49,612 nucleotides of DNA from Maricaulis sp. (GTDB lineage: Bacteria > Pseudomonadota > Alphaproteobacteria > Caulobacterales > Maricaulaceae), in the NCBI RefSeq assembly GCF_030149425.1, contig NZ_JASBRQ010000077.1:1-49612 (forward strand). The letters run 5' to 3'. Made by a program: the position numbers and the translations under genes. The notes beneath the pieces were generated by a model that was not told where the DNA came from, ran no database searches, and was given only the letters and a program-made list of their open reading frames with translations. Positions 24,941 to 33,256 of the stretch are shown one piece after another. Positions within the stretch are counted from its first letter, which is position 1, and each line of letters opens with the position of its first letter.

Positions 24941-24985
24941 ATAAAATATTCCGTCCTCGCCTCCCCAGCGCCGGGACGGGATAGC

Positions 24986-25017
24986 CGGCGCCTTATCCTC
25001 AACAGGGTAAGGCGCCG
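24986..25017 (+). terminator. strong hairpin after DUF5694-like gene, possible terminator
   Basis: CGGCGCCTTATCC/GGGTAAGGCGCCG forms 13 pairs (one G-T) with a six-base loop, 45 bases after the stop at 24940. No T-run follows directly. A six-T run comes about 20 bases later, after a small CTCC/GGAG hairpin. It may be a terminator or a leader element of the next gene. Confidence 0.45.
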
Positions 25018-25195
25018 ACCGCTCCCCGGAGAATTTTTTCCGACGGGGACGTGAAGTTGCCACGTTTGACAGTCAGCCTCTCAAGAGGCGAGTTTGAAGC
25101 GAATTGAGCCGTAGATGTTAACGTCTGATTCAGAGCCGAGGGGCACGCTTGGCCCTGAGATGAGGTCCAAAAATGGACCCGGCTGGGAGGTGTTC

Positions 25196-25828
25196 ATGCG
25201 TTACTGTTCGGTACCGGCAGCCCTTGCTCTATTAGCAATCTCGCCGGTCGCACATGCCACACAATCGGCCGACAGCCTGGCCTGGCAGGCCGCTGTCGAA
25301 GAGACCGATACACCCGTCAATGTGCGCTGGCGCGTTAACGCTGAGTTCGCGGACACCACCGGCGTCCTCCTGCGCGAGAACGAGGCCGACGGTGAGCTTG
25401 CCGCCGTATCCGGCCAGATTGAATTCCACCCGTTCGGGGACGAGTTTTACCTCTCCGCCGGAGCCCATCAGCTGCTGGATAATGGCGAGGCGCCGGACTG
25501 GACCTTGCTCGTCGATATGGAAACCGGCGAACGCTACGCCACCGCCAGCCTGAGCGAAATCGACACGACGGGCCGGCTGGAAGAACTGACACGCTATTTC
25601 GGTGCCGGTTTCACCGTGCGCACGCTGGACGAATGGACGCTGACCGTCGAGGGCGGCGCCTATTTCCAGGACAATGCGTCCACCCGCATGGAATTGCTCA
25701 ACCACAATACCGGTGAGAGCGTTCTTCTGCTCGATGATCTCGACAGCATGGATCGCGGCCTGGTGCGCAATGCCGATACCCGCTCGGTCAAGCCGGTCGG
25801 CCATCTCGTTATCCGGCGGCGCTTCTAG
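25196..25828 (+). CDS. exported hypothetical protein, beta-rich
   Basis: A 210-residue protein with a clear signal peptide (cleavage near AHATQSAD). The mature part is beta-rich and acidic, with alternating hydrophobic patterns (FYLSAGAHQLLDNGEAP, WTLTVEGGAYFQDNA) that recall short outer-membrane or porin-like strands. The end, HLVIRRRF, finishes in an aromatic residue, as outer-membrane barrels often do. I do not recognise a family. I chose the ATG at 25196 because GGGAGG stands six bases upstream and the signal peptide begins there; longer frames start at 25115. The following exported gene starts 59 bases later. Confidence 0.68.
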   Translation: MRYCSVPAALALLAISPVAHATQSADSLAWQAAVEETDTPVNVRWRVNAEFADTTGVLLRENEADGELAAVSGQIEFHPFGDEFYLSAGAHQLLDNGEAPDWTLLVDMETGERYATASLSEIDTTGRLEELTRYFGAGFTVRTLDEWTLTVEGGAYFQDNASTRMELLNHNTGESVLLLDDLDSMDRGLVRNADTRSVKPVGHLVIRRRF

Positions 25829-25887
25829 TTCTCCCGCCTTGATCCCGACGCAAATTGCCGTCACTCCTTCAATGGAAGGGGATAGAC

Positions 25888-26400
25888 ATGCTTGCACTCA
25901 CCTTATCAATCGGCCTTCTCGCCACCGCACAGGGCCTTGAGGAAAACTGTGAATTCAAACAGGAATTCCAGGTTTCCATGTCAGGCTCTGCGGGGATGGA
26001 CACGCTGATCGTTGAAACTCTGGGCGAGACCTGTTCAGCCGCGACCGTCGTAGTCCGCATCATCGGTCTGCGAAACCAGGTGATTATCGCCGATGCCTTT
26101 GCCCTGACCGATGTTCTCAATGACCGGCGACCGAGCCGCGCTGAAGCCCGCGCCGCGGTCGAAAGTGGAATTTTCATCGATCAGCGCCTATATGCCAGCG
26201 ATCTCCCGTTCGTCGACAACAAGCCGGACGGCGCCCAGGAACCCGGCCAGCCGCTCCCGCGCTGGCAACCGACCTATGAACGGGCCCGGCAAACGGGTGG
26301 CCCGGTGATCTGCTGGAATTATTATCACGAAGGCCAGCGCTGTGCCTGGTGGGACCGGGAGCAGTGGATCGGGCGCATCCTCTACGAAGCGGGATACTAG
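25888..26400 (+). CDS. exported hypothetical protein
   Basis: A 170-residue protein with a short signal peptide (LALTLSIGLLATAQG). The mature protein has cysteines in EENCEFKQEF and GETCSAATV, then VICWNYYHEGQRCAWWD near residue 145, suggesting two disulfides in the periplasm. The tryptophan-rich end (WNYYHEGQRCAWWDREQW) is distinctive. No family is recognised. The start ATG is preceded by GGAAGGGG. It follows the 25196 gene closely, and the two may be one transcript before the patatin gene. Confidence 0.68.
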   Translation: MLALTLSIGLLATAQGLEENCEFKQEFQVSMSGSAGMDTLIVETLGETCSAATVVVRIIGLRNQVIIADAFALTDVLNDRRPSRAEARAAVESGIFIDQRLYASDLPFVDNKPDGAQEPGQPLPRWQPTYERARQTGGPVICWNYYHEGQRCAWWDREQWIGRILYEAGY

Positions 26401-26473
26401 CGCTGCACCTCCCCTTCTCCTGACCGGCGAAGCGGCATAACCTTGGTGGGAATTCAGCTGTTTCGCTCAGGTC

Positions 26474-28219
26474 ATGGCGCTCAATCTTTCCTTCCTGCCC
26501 TTCCTCAACCGTGTCGAAAAGGCTGCCATCAAGGCGGTCGAACACGAGGTCGAGTGGTTTTGCCTGCCCGCCGGGCAAATGCTGTTCCGCGAGGGCGATG
26601 ATGCTGACGCCTTCTACCTGGTCCGCACCGGCGCTCTGGCCGCCTTCCGCAACGGCGCGCTCGGACGGCCTGACCTGATCGGCTATATCCGGGCCGGCGA
26701 ACCGGTGGGCGAGATGTCGCTGCTGGACGAAACCCCGCACTCTGCCAGTGTCTATGCCCTGCGCGATGCGGAACTGGTACGCCTGCCCAAGGCCAGCTTT
26801 GAGCGCCTGACGCGCAAGCATGCCAGCCTGATGCGTGAGCTGGCCCGGATGATGCTGGCGCGGCTGCGCGGCTACAACCGGCAGACCGGGTCGGAGCCCA
26901 AGATTTTCGCCCTGGTCTCCACTTCACCGACAATCGATCTGGATTATCGCGCCAGCGAGCTGCGCGATGCGCTCAAACGCCTGGGGCTGAGCTGTTTTGT
27001 CGGTGATGCGGAGTGCGCCGACTGGTCCGGCCAGAAGCTCGACAAGATCGAACAGGATTATGATATCTGCCTGTTCATCGCCAAGATGAGCGATCCGGGC
27101 TGGGCCCGGCGTGCCATGGGCCGGGCCGATCGCATGTGGGTCTTTGCCCGCGCCGATGCGCGTCCCTCCACGCCCCTGCTGCCGGATGATCCCTCCCCGG
27201 CCACCAAGCTGAAACTGCTCGACATCGTACTCCTGCACATGGGCGGTATCCGCCAGGCGGCCCAGCCACAGGAATGGGTCGACGCCGCCGACGCCTCGCG
27301 CCTGTTCCATTGGCGCCAGGACCATGCCCGTGCCGATGCCGACCGCCTCGCCCGCACCCTGGCGGGACAGTCGGTCGGGCTGATCCTGTCCGGCGGCGGA
27401 GCGCGGGCCTACGCCCATATGGGCGCGATCCGGGCCCTGCGCGAAGCCGGCATGCCGATCGATTTCGTGGGGGGCGCCTCCATGGGCGCGATCATCGCTG
27501 CCGGGATTGCGCTGGAATGGTCCGACGACGAATTGCAGGAGCGTATCCGCAAGACCTTCGTTGACAGTAACCCGCTCGATGACTGGGCCCTGCCCGTTGT
27601 TTCGCTGGCCAAGGGCGAGAAAGTCGATGAGCGTTTGCTCGATCATTTCGGCGACACCGAGATCGCCGACCTGCAACGCCCCTTCTTCTGCCTGTCCTCC
27701 AACCTGGCGACCGGGCGCCCGCATGTGCACCGGCGCGGCCTGGTCCGCGAAGCCCTGCGCGCCTCCATCGCCATTCCCGGCCTGCTGCCGCCCGTTGTTG
27801 ATGGCAATGACATCCTCGTCGACGGCGCCGTCTTCACCAATTTCCCGGCCCAGCAAATGCGCGCCTATCACCGCGGTGCCGTGGTCGGGATCGATGTGAC
27901 CCGGGCCCAGGGTCTCAACCCGGCCGATTTCATCGACCCGCCGAGCTTTCTGGGCTGGGTACGCAAGAATGGTCTGAAATCGCCGCCGCCCATCGCCTCG
28001 CTGCTCATGCGGGCCGCCACCATTGGTGTCGCCGATCACCGCGATATCGGCCGCAGCGCCGCAGACATGCTGATCCTGCCGGACACCCCGGTTGATATCC
28101 GCGACTGGGGCGAGTTCGAGAGTGTCATCGAGGCCGGCTATGACGCGGCCCAGGGCATGCTGGCCGGACTGTCGGAAAAAATGCGCCGCCGCCTGCACCT
28201 GCCCCAGGTGATGATGTAG
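26474..28219 (+). CDS. patatin-like phospholipase with N-terminal cyclic-nucleotide-binding domain (NTE type)
   Basis: A 581-residue protein of the neuropathy-target-esterase group, a serine lipid hydrolase. Residues about 15-125 form a cNMP-binding fold (LFREGDDADAFYLVRTGAL, then PVGEMSLLDETPHSASVYAL). A central region of 160 residues follows. The patatin domain starts near residue 300 with the oxyanion loop SGGGARAYAHMGAIRAL. It continues with the nucleophile elbow GGASMGA (Ser336) and the catalytic Asp in DGAVFTNFP (Asp450), so the Ser-Asp dyad is intact. No membrane span is obvious. It probably deacylates lysophospholipids. The stop TAG abuts the convergent stop of the LprI-like gene. Confidence 0.92.
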   Translation: MALNLSFLPFLNRVEKAAIKAVEHEVEWFCLPAGQMLFREGDDADAFYLVRTGALAAFRNGALGRPDLIGYIRAGEPVGEMSLLDETPHSASVYALRDAELVRLPKASFERLTRKHASLMRELARMMLARLRGYNRQTGSEPKIFALVSTSPTIDLDYRASELRDALKRLGLSCFVGDAECADWSGQKLDKIEQDYDICLFIAKMSDPGWARRAMGRADRMWVFARADARPSTPLLPDDPSPATKLKLLDIVLLHMGGIRQAAQPQEWVDAADASRLFHWRQDHARADADRLARTLAGQSVGLILSGGGARAYAHMGAIRALREAGMPIDFVGGASMGAIIAAGIALEWSDDELQERIRKTFVDSNPLDDWALPVVSLAKGEKVDERLLDHFGDTEIADLQRPFFCLSSNLATGRPHVHRRGLVREALRASIAIPGLLPPVVDGNDILVDGAVFTNFPAQQMRAYHRGAVVGIDVTRAQGLNPADFIDPPSFLGWVRKNGLKSPPPIASLLMRAATIGVADHRDIGRSAADMLILPDTPVDIRDWGEFESVIEAGYDAAQGMLAGLSEKMRRRLHLPQVMM

Positions 28220-28702
28220 CTAGTCGGGCAGGTCGGTCTGCTCGATCAGCTCCAGCGCGCGCTGCCCGGTCTTGTCGAGCACACAGCCGGCATGGATCAC
28301 GGTGGCGATCGAACCGCCCTCATAGATCGAAGCCATATAGGCGCAATCGGTGTCGCGGAAGCTGATCCAGGCGCGCTGGGCGTCCTGGATGGCGGCATGG
28401 GCCGATTGCCCCTGATAGCGATTGCGCAGCGTCTGGTAGGCGGTATTGAGGCGGGCATCCCAGGCCTGAGCCTCTTCCATCGAGCATTGCATCATGCCGA
28501 CCGTCGTCTGTCCGCCCTCGCGGAAATTCATACAGGCCTCGGCGAACTGGCCGACGCATTCCGCGCGCCGCTCCGCCAGCCCCTGATGCGCCCGCAGACA
28601 GGTGCTGATCGTGTCCGGCGCGGAGAGAATGTCCATCGCCGGCGATCCCATCGGCTTGGGCTGGGTTACAAGTGCGGCGGCTGCCAGGGCGAGGATGAGC
28701 AT
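28220..28702 (-). CDS. exported DUF1311/LprI-N domain protein
   Basis: A 160-residue protein with a signal peptide (LILALAAAALVTQ). The C-terminal half holds the DUF1311 (LprI N-terminal) pattern: CSMEEAQAWDARLNTAYQTL, then AAIQDAQRAWISFRDTDCAY and a late Cys in HAGCVLDKTGQRALELIE. Members are small disulfide-bonded periplasmic proteins. One relative inhibits lysozyme, but most are uncharacterised. Additional cysteines lie in STCLRAH and AECVGQFAEACMNF. The ATG at 28702 places the signal peptide at the N-terminus. Its stop touches the stop of the convergent patatin gene with no gap. Confidence 0.83.
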   Translation of the reverse strand: MLILALAAAALVTQPKPMGSPAMDILSAPDTISTCLRAHQGLAERRAECVGQFAEACMNFREGGQTTVGMMQCSMEEAQAWDARLNTAYQTLRNRYQGQSAHAAIQDAQRAWISFRDTDCAYMASIYEGGSIATVIHAGCVLDKTGQRALELIEQTDLPD

Positions 28703-28750
28703 GACGGTCTCCCATAAGTCTCGTGCAGAGCCTAGCCAGCCTGCCGCCAA

Positions 28751-28783
28751 CAAAAAAGGCCCCCTCGCTGAACGAGGAGGCCT
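28751..28783 (-). terminator. Rho-independent terminator of ivd
   Basis: On the minus strand AAGGCC-T-CCTCG / CGAGG-G-GGCCTT forms a GC-rich stem with a five-base loop and one mismatch. It runs into a T-tract (plus-strand A-run 28751-28756). It begins about 20 bases after the stop of the isovaleryl-CoA dehydrogenase gene. Confidence 0.9.
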
Positions 28784-28803
28784 TGTTCAGATCGTCGAGC
28801 AGC

Positions 28804-29976
28804 TTACGCGGTCTCGGTGAACAGCTCGCGACCGATCAGCCAGCGGCGGATCTCCGACGTGCCCGCACCGATCTCGTAGAGCTTGGCATCGCGCAACAGG
28901 CGGCCAGTCGAATATTCGTTGATATAGCCATTGCCGCCGAGCAGCTGGATCGCGTCGAGCGCCAGCTTGGTCGCGGTTTCGGCGGCCAAAAGGATGGCGC
29001 CGGCCGCGTCCTTGCGGGTGGTCTCGCCGCGGTCACAGGCCTGGGCCACGGCATAGACATAGGCGCGCGCGGCATTGGTCTGGACATACATGTCGGCCAG
29101 CTTGCCCTGGACCAGCTGGAATTCGCCGATCGACTTGCCGAATTGCTGGCGCTCGCGGACATAGGGCTGCACCACATCAAGGCAGGCCTGCATGATGCCG
29201 ATCGGGCCGGAGGCCAGAACCGCGCGCTCATAATCGAGACCGGACATGAGCACTTCGACACCGCGATTGAGCGGGCCCATCATGTTCTCTTCCGGCACTT
29301 CACAGTCTTCGAACACCAGCTCACCGGTTTCCGAACCGCGCATGCCGAGTTTGTCGAGCTTCTGCGCCACGGAGAAGCCCTTGAAGTCCTTCTCGATCAG
29401 GAAGGCGCTGATGCCGCGTGAATGGGCTTCCGCATCGGTCTTGGCGTAAACCACAAGCGTGTCGGCCGCCGGTGCGTTGGTGATCCACATTTTCGAACCG
29501 TTGAGGACGTAGCGATCGCCCTTCTTCTCGGCTTTCAGACGCATGCTGACGACATCAGATCCGGCACCCGGCTCGGACATGGCCAGCGCACCGACATGTT
29601 CGCCGGAGATCAGCTTGGGCAGATAGCGCGCCTTCTGCTCGGGCGTGGCCCAGCGGCGGATCTGGTTGACGCAGAGATTGGAGTGCGCGCCGTAGGACAG
29701 ACCGACCGAGGCCGAAGCGCGGCTGATTTCTTCCATCGCCACGACGTGTTCGAGATAGCCCAGGCCGGAGCCGCCATCTTCTTCACCAACGGTAATGCCC
29801 AGCAGCCCCAGATCGCCCATCTTCTGCCAGAGGTCCGGCGGGAAGACATCGCTCTGATCAATCTCGGCCGCACGCGGCGCAATCTCGTCGGCAGCAAAGG
29901 AACGGACGGTATCGCGGATCATGTCCGCAGTTTCGCCCAGGTGGAAATTCAAGGAGGGATAACTGTTCGGTATCAT
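28804..29976 (-). CDS. ivd: isovaleryl-CoA dehydrogenase
   Basis: A flavin acyl-CoA dehydrogenase of 390 residues that oxidises isovaleryl-CoA to 3-methylcrotonyl-CoA, feeding MCC. Key parts are [16 protein letters not shown] near residue 94, [16 protein letters not shown] near 132, [17 protein letters not shown] near 163 and [20 protein letters not shown] near 278. The C-terminal signature is [20 protein letters not shown] followed by [14 protein letters not shown] sequence. The Glu in [16 protein letters not shown] aligns with the catalytic Glu specific to isovaleryl-CoA dehydrogenases, which in other acyl-CoA dehydrogenases sits elsewhere. That sets the substrate. It is followed by a good terminator, so it is a single transcript unit here. 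Confidence 0.94.
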   Translation of the reverse strand: MIPNSYPSLNFHLGETADMIRDTVRSFAADEIAPRAAEIDQSDVFPPDLWQKMGDLGLLGITVGEEDGGSGLGYLEHVVAMEEISRASASVGLSYGAHSNLCVNQIRRWATPEQKARYLPKLISGEHVGALAMSEPGAGSDVVSMRLKAEKKGDRYVLNGSKMWITNAPAADTLVVYAKTDAEAHSRGISAFLIEKDFKGFSVAQKLDKLGMRGSETGELVFEDCEVPEENMMGPLNRGVEVLMSGLDYERAVLASGPIGIMQACLDVVQPYVRERQQFGKSIGEFQLVQGKLADMYVQTNAARAYVYAVAQACDRGETTRKDAAGAILLAAETATKLALDAIQLLGGNGYINEYSTGRLLRDAKLYEIGAGTSEIRRWLIGRELFTETA

Positions 29977-30053
29977 GCCGCGCGATGTATCACGGCACCA
30001 AATCCCGTCAAGGCAAGGCTGGTCTGCGCGCCGCAGCAGCGCCGCGAAACCCT

Positions 30054-32114
30054 TTAAACGCGTGCCTTATCCTGCTGTTTTTCCATCCAGATGGAGACCA
30101 GCTGCGCGGCAGAGGCGAGAAAGACCAGCGTGCCGCCGATAAACATCCACGCTTCGGTATTGAGCTGACGCTCGCCCCAGATCTGATCCAGGCTCGGGAA
30201 AGCCGCCACGCCGCCAATGCCGGCAACGACCAGCCCGGCGATCAAGGACAGGACGAACATGATGGTCGAGCGGTCCTTCGGCGGTTTGGCCGGTTCGGTA
30301 CCGGTGAAAACATCCTCACCGGCCGCAAGATCCTCCGGAGAGAAGTCCTCATCGATCACCGGGTCGCGGCGCGTATCGGCGATATCATCAACCAGGTGTG
30401 CGGCGGCACGCTCGGCACGCGGATCCGCTTCGACCTCGCCGACCTCGCCTTCTGTTGCAGCCGGGTCAAAAGCCGGGTGCGGCGGCGGATTATCCTCATC
30501 CGCAGCAGCAATCACCTTCTCGACCACATCATGCACGCGAGCCGTGACCGCTTCAGCGACGTCATCGGCAGGTGCCTGGGTGTCCGCCTGGGTGTCCCCC
30601 GGGTTGTCAGTGCCGTCGGTCGCAGCGCTTTCGGCCTCGGCCGGCTCGGTTTCGACGACTTCGGCTGCGGCCGTTTCGGCCTCGGCCGGCCCGGTTTCTA
30701 CAAATTCGGCAGGCTCGGACGCGTCCACGTCCTCTGCTGCCTCGACCGGTTCCGCATCCAGCTCGGCTTCAGGCTCAGCCAGATCCACCGGCGCCTCGGC
30801 GGCTGATGCAATAGCGCTGAGACTGACCATCTCCGGTGCCGGATCGGCCGGCGCCTCGGTGAGGGCCTCATCCTCCACGTCGGCCATGGCCTCGGCGAGT
30901 TCGGCGAGCTCCGCCTCAACCGTGCCGTCCACAGCTACACTGTCCGTCGCGGTTTCCGCTTCAAGCTCGGCCTCGGCCTGCGGGAAATGCGCAGCCAGCT
31001 GACCGGCCAGGGCGAAACCAAGCGTGGCCCCTTCCGGCAAGGTATCATCATAGGTCTGCACCGCTGCACGACCGGTCACCGGGCTTTGTGCATCAGTCTG
31101 CACATGCTCGATTTCCTGGCTCATGCGCGCCACAACCTGGGCCGCCGCCGCTTCGCCGCGCGCCTTGTGAGCCGGCGCTTCCGCCGCTGCGTTCAGGGCT
31201 TCGGGCAGGCTGGGCTGTTCCGGCTCAGGGCGATGTGCGAGGTCGAGCGGAACCGTGGGAATATTGGAGACGAAACCATTATAGGACATGGCCGGGCGCG
31301 GACGCGGCGCCGGGCTGTTCTCAGGCTTCACTGGCTGCGCCGCTTCATCTGCTGCAGCAGGCGCTTTAGCGGCGGGCGCTTCTACGGCTTCGGCTTCGGC
31401 TTCGGCTTCGGCTTCGGCTTCGGCTTCGGCTTCGGCTTCGGCTTCGGCTTCGGCTTCGGCTTCGGCTTCGGCTTCGGCTTCGGCTTCGGCTTCGGCTTCA
31501 CGCCGCGCCGCAATTTCGCGCGCAGACGGTGGCGGGGCCGTCTCGGCTGCCGGCGCGGCCTCGGCCGTTTCCAGAACAGGTATGGGAGCCTCGACCGGCG
31601 GCGCCATCGGCGCTTCGCTGGGATGCTCGACCTTGATGACCAACTCCACCGTCGCGTTCTCACGCTCCTCGGCCTTTTTCGAGGCGGGCGGTGCGAACGA
31701 GGTCATGAACAGGGCGCTCTCGGCCTCCCGGCGGTCGAGACGGCTATCGCCATAAATGGCCAGAGCCTCACCCGCGGCCATGGTCCGGCCTTCGAACAGG
31801 TAACGGGCAACGTCCGAGCGCTTGAAAGCGGCCGATCCGATATCGTGCACAAAGGAAACCAGCGCATCACGCTGGGCCGGCTTCAGCGGCGAGTTGACGA
31901 CATCTTCGATCGCCTGTTCCGCTTTCAGCACGTCGTAAATCAACAGAAGATCGGCTTCATCCTGACTGACCTGGGTGCCTTCCTTGGCGGCAGCCCGGTG
32001 ACCGAAGCCGACAATCCAGCGGCCATTATCCGCACGCACGGCGGTATCCCGAAACGGTTCAAACCGTTTGATGAGCTCGCGCGCTGCGCTGGTGGATTTG
32101 AGTTGCGGTTTCAT
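30054..32114 (-). CDS. spmX: SpmX-like polarity protein: degenerate phage lysozyme domain, long acidic linker, two TM helices
   Basis: A 686-residue protein with the SpmX architecture. Residues about 5-140 form a GH24 phage-lysozyme domain ([35 protein letters not shown]). The catalytic Glu19 is kept, but the positions of T4 lysozyme Asp20 and Thr26 are Ala28 and Ile34, so lytic activity is unlikely. An acidic, Pro/Ala/Glu-rich linker of about 470 residues follows, including an uninterrupted Glu-Ala array (about 206-244) encoded by a hexamer microsatellite. Two C-terminal membrane helices (about 616-637 and 650-675) end it. In Caulobacter, SpmX marks the stalked pole and recruits DivJ. This linker is far longer than in Caulobacter. 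A GTG at 32132 is an alternative start; neither start has a clear ribosome binding site. Confidence 0.88.
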   Translation of the reverse strand: MKPQLKSTSAARELIKRFEPFRDTAVRADNGRWIVGFGHRAAAKEGTQVSQDEADLLLIYDVLKAEQAIEDVVNSPLKPAQRDALVSFVHDIGSAAFKRSDVARYLFEGRTMAAGEALAIYGDSRLDRREAESALFMTSFAPPASKKAEERENATVELVIKVEHPSEAPMAPPVEAPIPVLETAEAAPAAETAPPPSAREIAARREAEAEAEAEAEAEAEAEAEAEAEAEAEAEAEAEAEAEAVEAPAAKAPAAADEAAQPVKPENSPAPRPRPAMSYNGFVSNIPTVPLDLAHRPEPEQPSLPEALNAAAEAPAHKARGEAAAAQVVARMSQEIEHVQTDAQSPVTGRAAVQTYDDTLPEGATLGFALAGQLAAHFPQAEAELEAETATDSVAVDGTVEAELAELAEAMADVEDEALTEAPADPAPEMVSLSAIASAAEAPVDLAEPEAELDAEPVEAAEDVDASEPAEFVETGPAEAETAAAEVVETEPAEAESAATDGTDNPGDTQADTQAPADDVAEAVTARVHDVVEKVIAAADEDNPPPHPAFDPAATEGEVGEVEADPRAERAAAHLVDDIADTRRDPVIDEDFSPEDLAAGEDVFTGTEPAKPPKDRSTIMFVLSLIAGLVVAGIGGVAAFPSLDQIWGERQLNTEAWMFIGGTLVFLASAAQLVSIWMEKQQDKARV
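31385..31499. repeat. hexanucleotide microsatellite (GGCTTC)n, about 19 copies
   Basis: A 115-base run of perfect CGGCTT/GGCTTC hexamers with no base changes. On the coding (minus) strand it reads GAAGCC, giving alternating Glu-Ala in the SpmX-like linker. Unit changes keep the frame, so slippage would lengthen or shorten the linker without knocking out the gene. Confidence 0.97.
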
Positions 32115-32182
32115 AGTGTTCAGTTTTGACACGCTGATTTTGGATCCGCCCTGCCCCCTGCAAGCCTGACGCCGCAGGAGGT

Positions 32183-33226
32183 CTAGCTCGCCTCGTCGCG
32201 GAAAATGTCGGTGTTATCGATCGCGGTGAAGGGCGAGAAAAACCCGCCGCCCGAGCCACCGCCAATCACATAAAGCGCGCCCTGCAGCGCGGCCGCCGCC
32301 GCATTGGTGCGCGGGCTCGGCAATGACGTATCAGTGCGCCAGCGCCCCTCACCCGGCGCCCAGGAGGCGTGCAGGTCAAGTGTCGTGTTATCGGTGCCGC
32401 GGCCGCCGAAGACATGGATGCGCTCGCTATCATGGGCGACGGCCAGGCCGCCGCGCGCATCCGGCAAAGCCGTCGCAGCAGACCAGCTGGCCGATTGCGG
32501 GTCGAACACATCGACACGGCTCAGCGGCTCACCGCCAGCAAAACCGCCAATGACATAGATACGGCCGTCGAAAACAATGGTCGCCGCCGCGCTGCGGGTT
32601 ACGCCCACCGGACTTTCCAGCGTCTCCCAGTTTCGGGTTTGCGGATCGAAGACGAAAATCTGATTGTCGTCGCGCTGCCCGCCAATGGCATAGAGCCGGT
32701 CGTCCAGGGTGACGAGGTCGAAATCCGCCTTGGCAGCCGGCATGGCTGCTTCGCTTTGCCAGACACCGCCCTCGGGCGACCAGGACCACATCCGCGCGCT
32801 CGGCGCCACGGCCTGTTCGCGGACCGATTGACGCCCTGACAGAACATCACCGGACCAAGCCTCACCCTGGACCAAACCGCCTTGTGCATATCCGCCGGCG
32901 ACATAGATGCGCCCGTCAGCCGCGGCCATGCCGAAACGTTCAAGCCCGCGCGGTAACGGCGTTTCCGGGAACCAGCGGTCGATCTCCGCGTCATAGCTGT
33001 CGAACTCAACGCGCGGCGTGGTCACGCCTGACCCGCCCGCGGCATAGAGCCGACCATCGAGCACAGCCACCGCGAGGCCCGCGCGCGGCGCGTCCAGGCG
33101 GGCCGCACTGCCCCATTGGCCCTCTACCCAGCCATGCGCTGCCGGCACACTCGCGAGCATGGCCGTCGACGCCAGGCCCGCCGTCACAGCGAGCATGAGA
33201 CTTAGATTACGCACGTCTTTCACCAC
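32183..33226 (-). CDS. exported Kelch-repeat beta-propeller protein
   Basis: A 347-residue protein with an N-terminal signal peptide (LMLAVTAGLASTAMLASVPA, cleavage near AHG) followed by six Kelch repeats. Each repeat shows the GRIYVAGG, DRLYAIGG, GRIYVIGGFAGG or IHVFGGRG blade motif, then a strand with W (SWSAATALPDARGG, RWRTDTSLPSPR). Propellers of this type bind proteins or sugars, or act as galactose-oxidase-like scaffolds; no enzyme site is visible. The start codon is GTG at 33226 or a nearby GTG, and the choice is not certain. It lies between mgtE (30-base gap) and spmX on the same strand. Confidence 0.85.
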   Translation of the reverse strand: MVKDVRNLSLMLAVTAGLASTAMLASVPAAHGWVEGQWGSAARLDAPRAGLAVAVLDGRLYAAGGSGVTTPRVEFDSYDAEIDRWFPETPLPRGLERFGMAAADGRIYVAGGYAQGGLVQGEAWSGDVLSGRQSVREQAVAPSARMWSWSPEGGVWQSEAAMPAAKADFDLVTLDDRLYAIGGQRDDNQIFVFDPQTRNWETLESPVGVTRSAAATIVFDGRIYVIGGFAGGEPLSRVDVFDPQSASWSAATALPDARGGLAVAHDSERIHVFGGRGTDNTTLDLHASWAPGEGRWRTDTSLPSPRTNAAAAALQGALYVIGGGSGGGFFSPFTAIDNTDIFRDEAS

Positions 33227-33256
33227 CTATCGCACCCCAGCGCGGCGTTAATATCA

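Noticed and set aside
31385..31499. Possible CRISPR array
   Set aside because: The repeat is a continuous hexamer without spacers, inside a coding region.
30987..32129. Plus-strand open frame of 380 codons with a Gly-Phe repeat
   Set aside because: It is the antisense reading of the GAAGCC array in the SpmX-like gene, whose lysozyme domain and membrane helices are on the minus strand.
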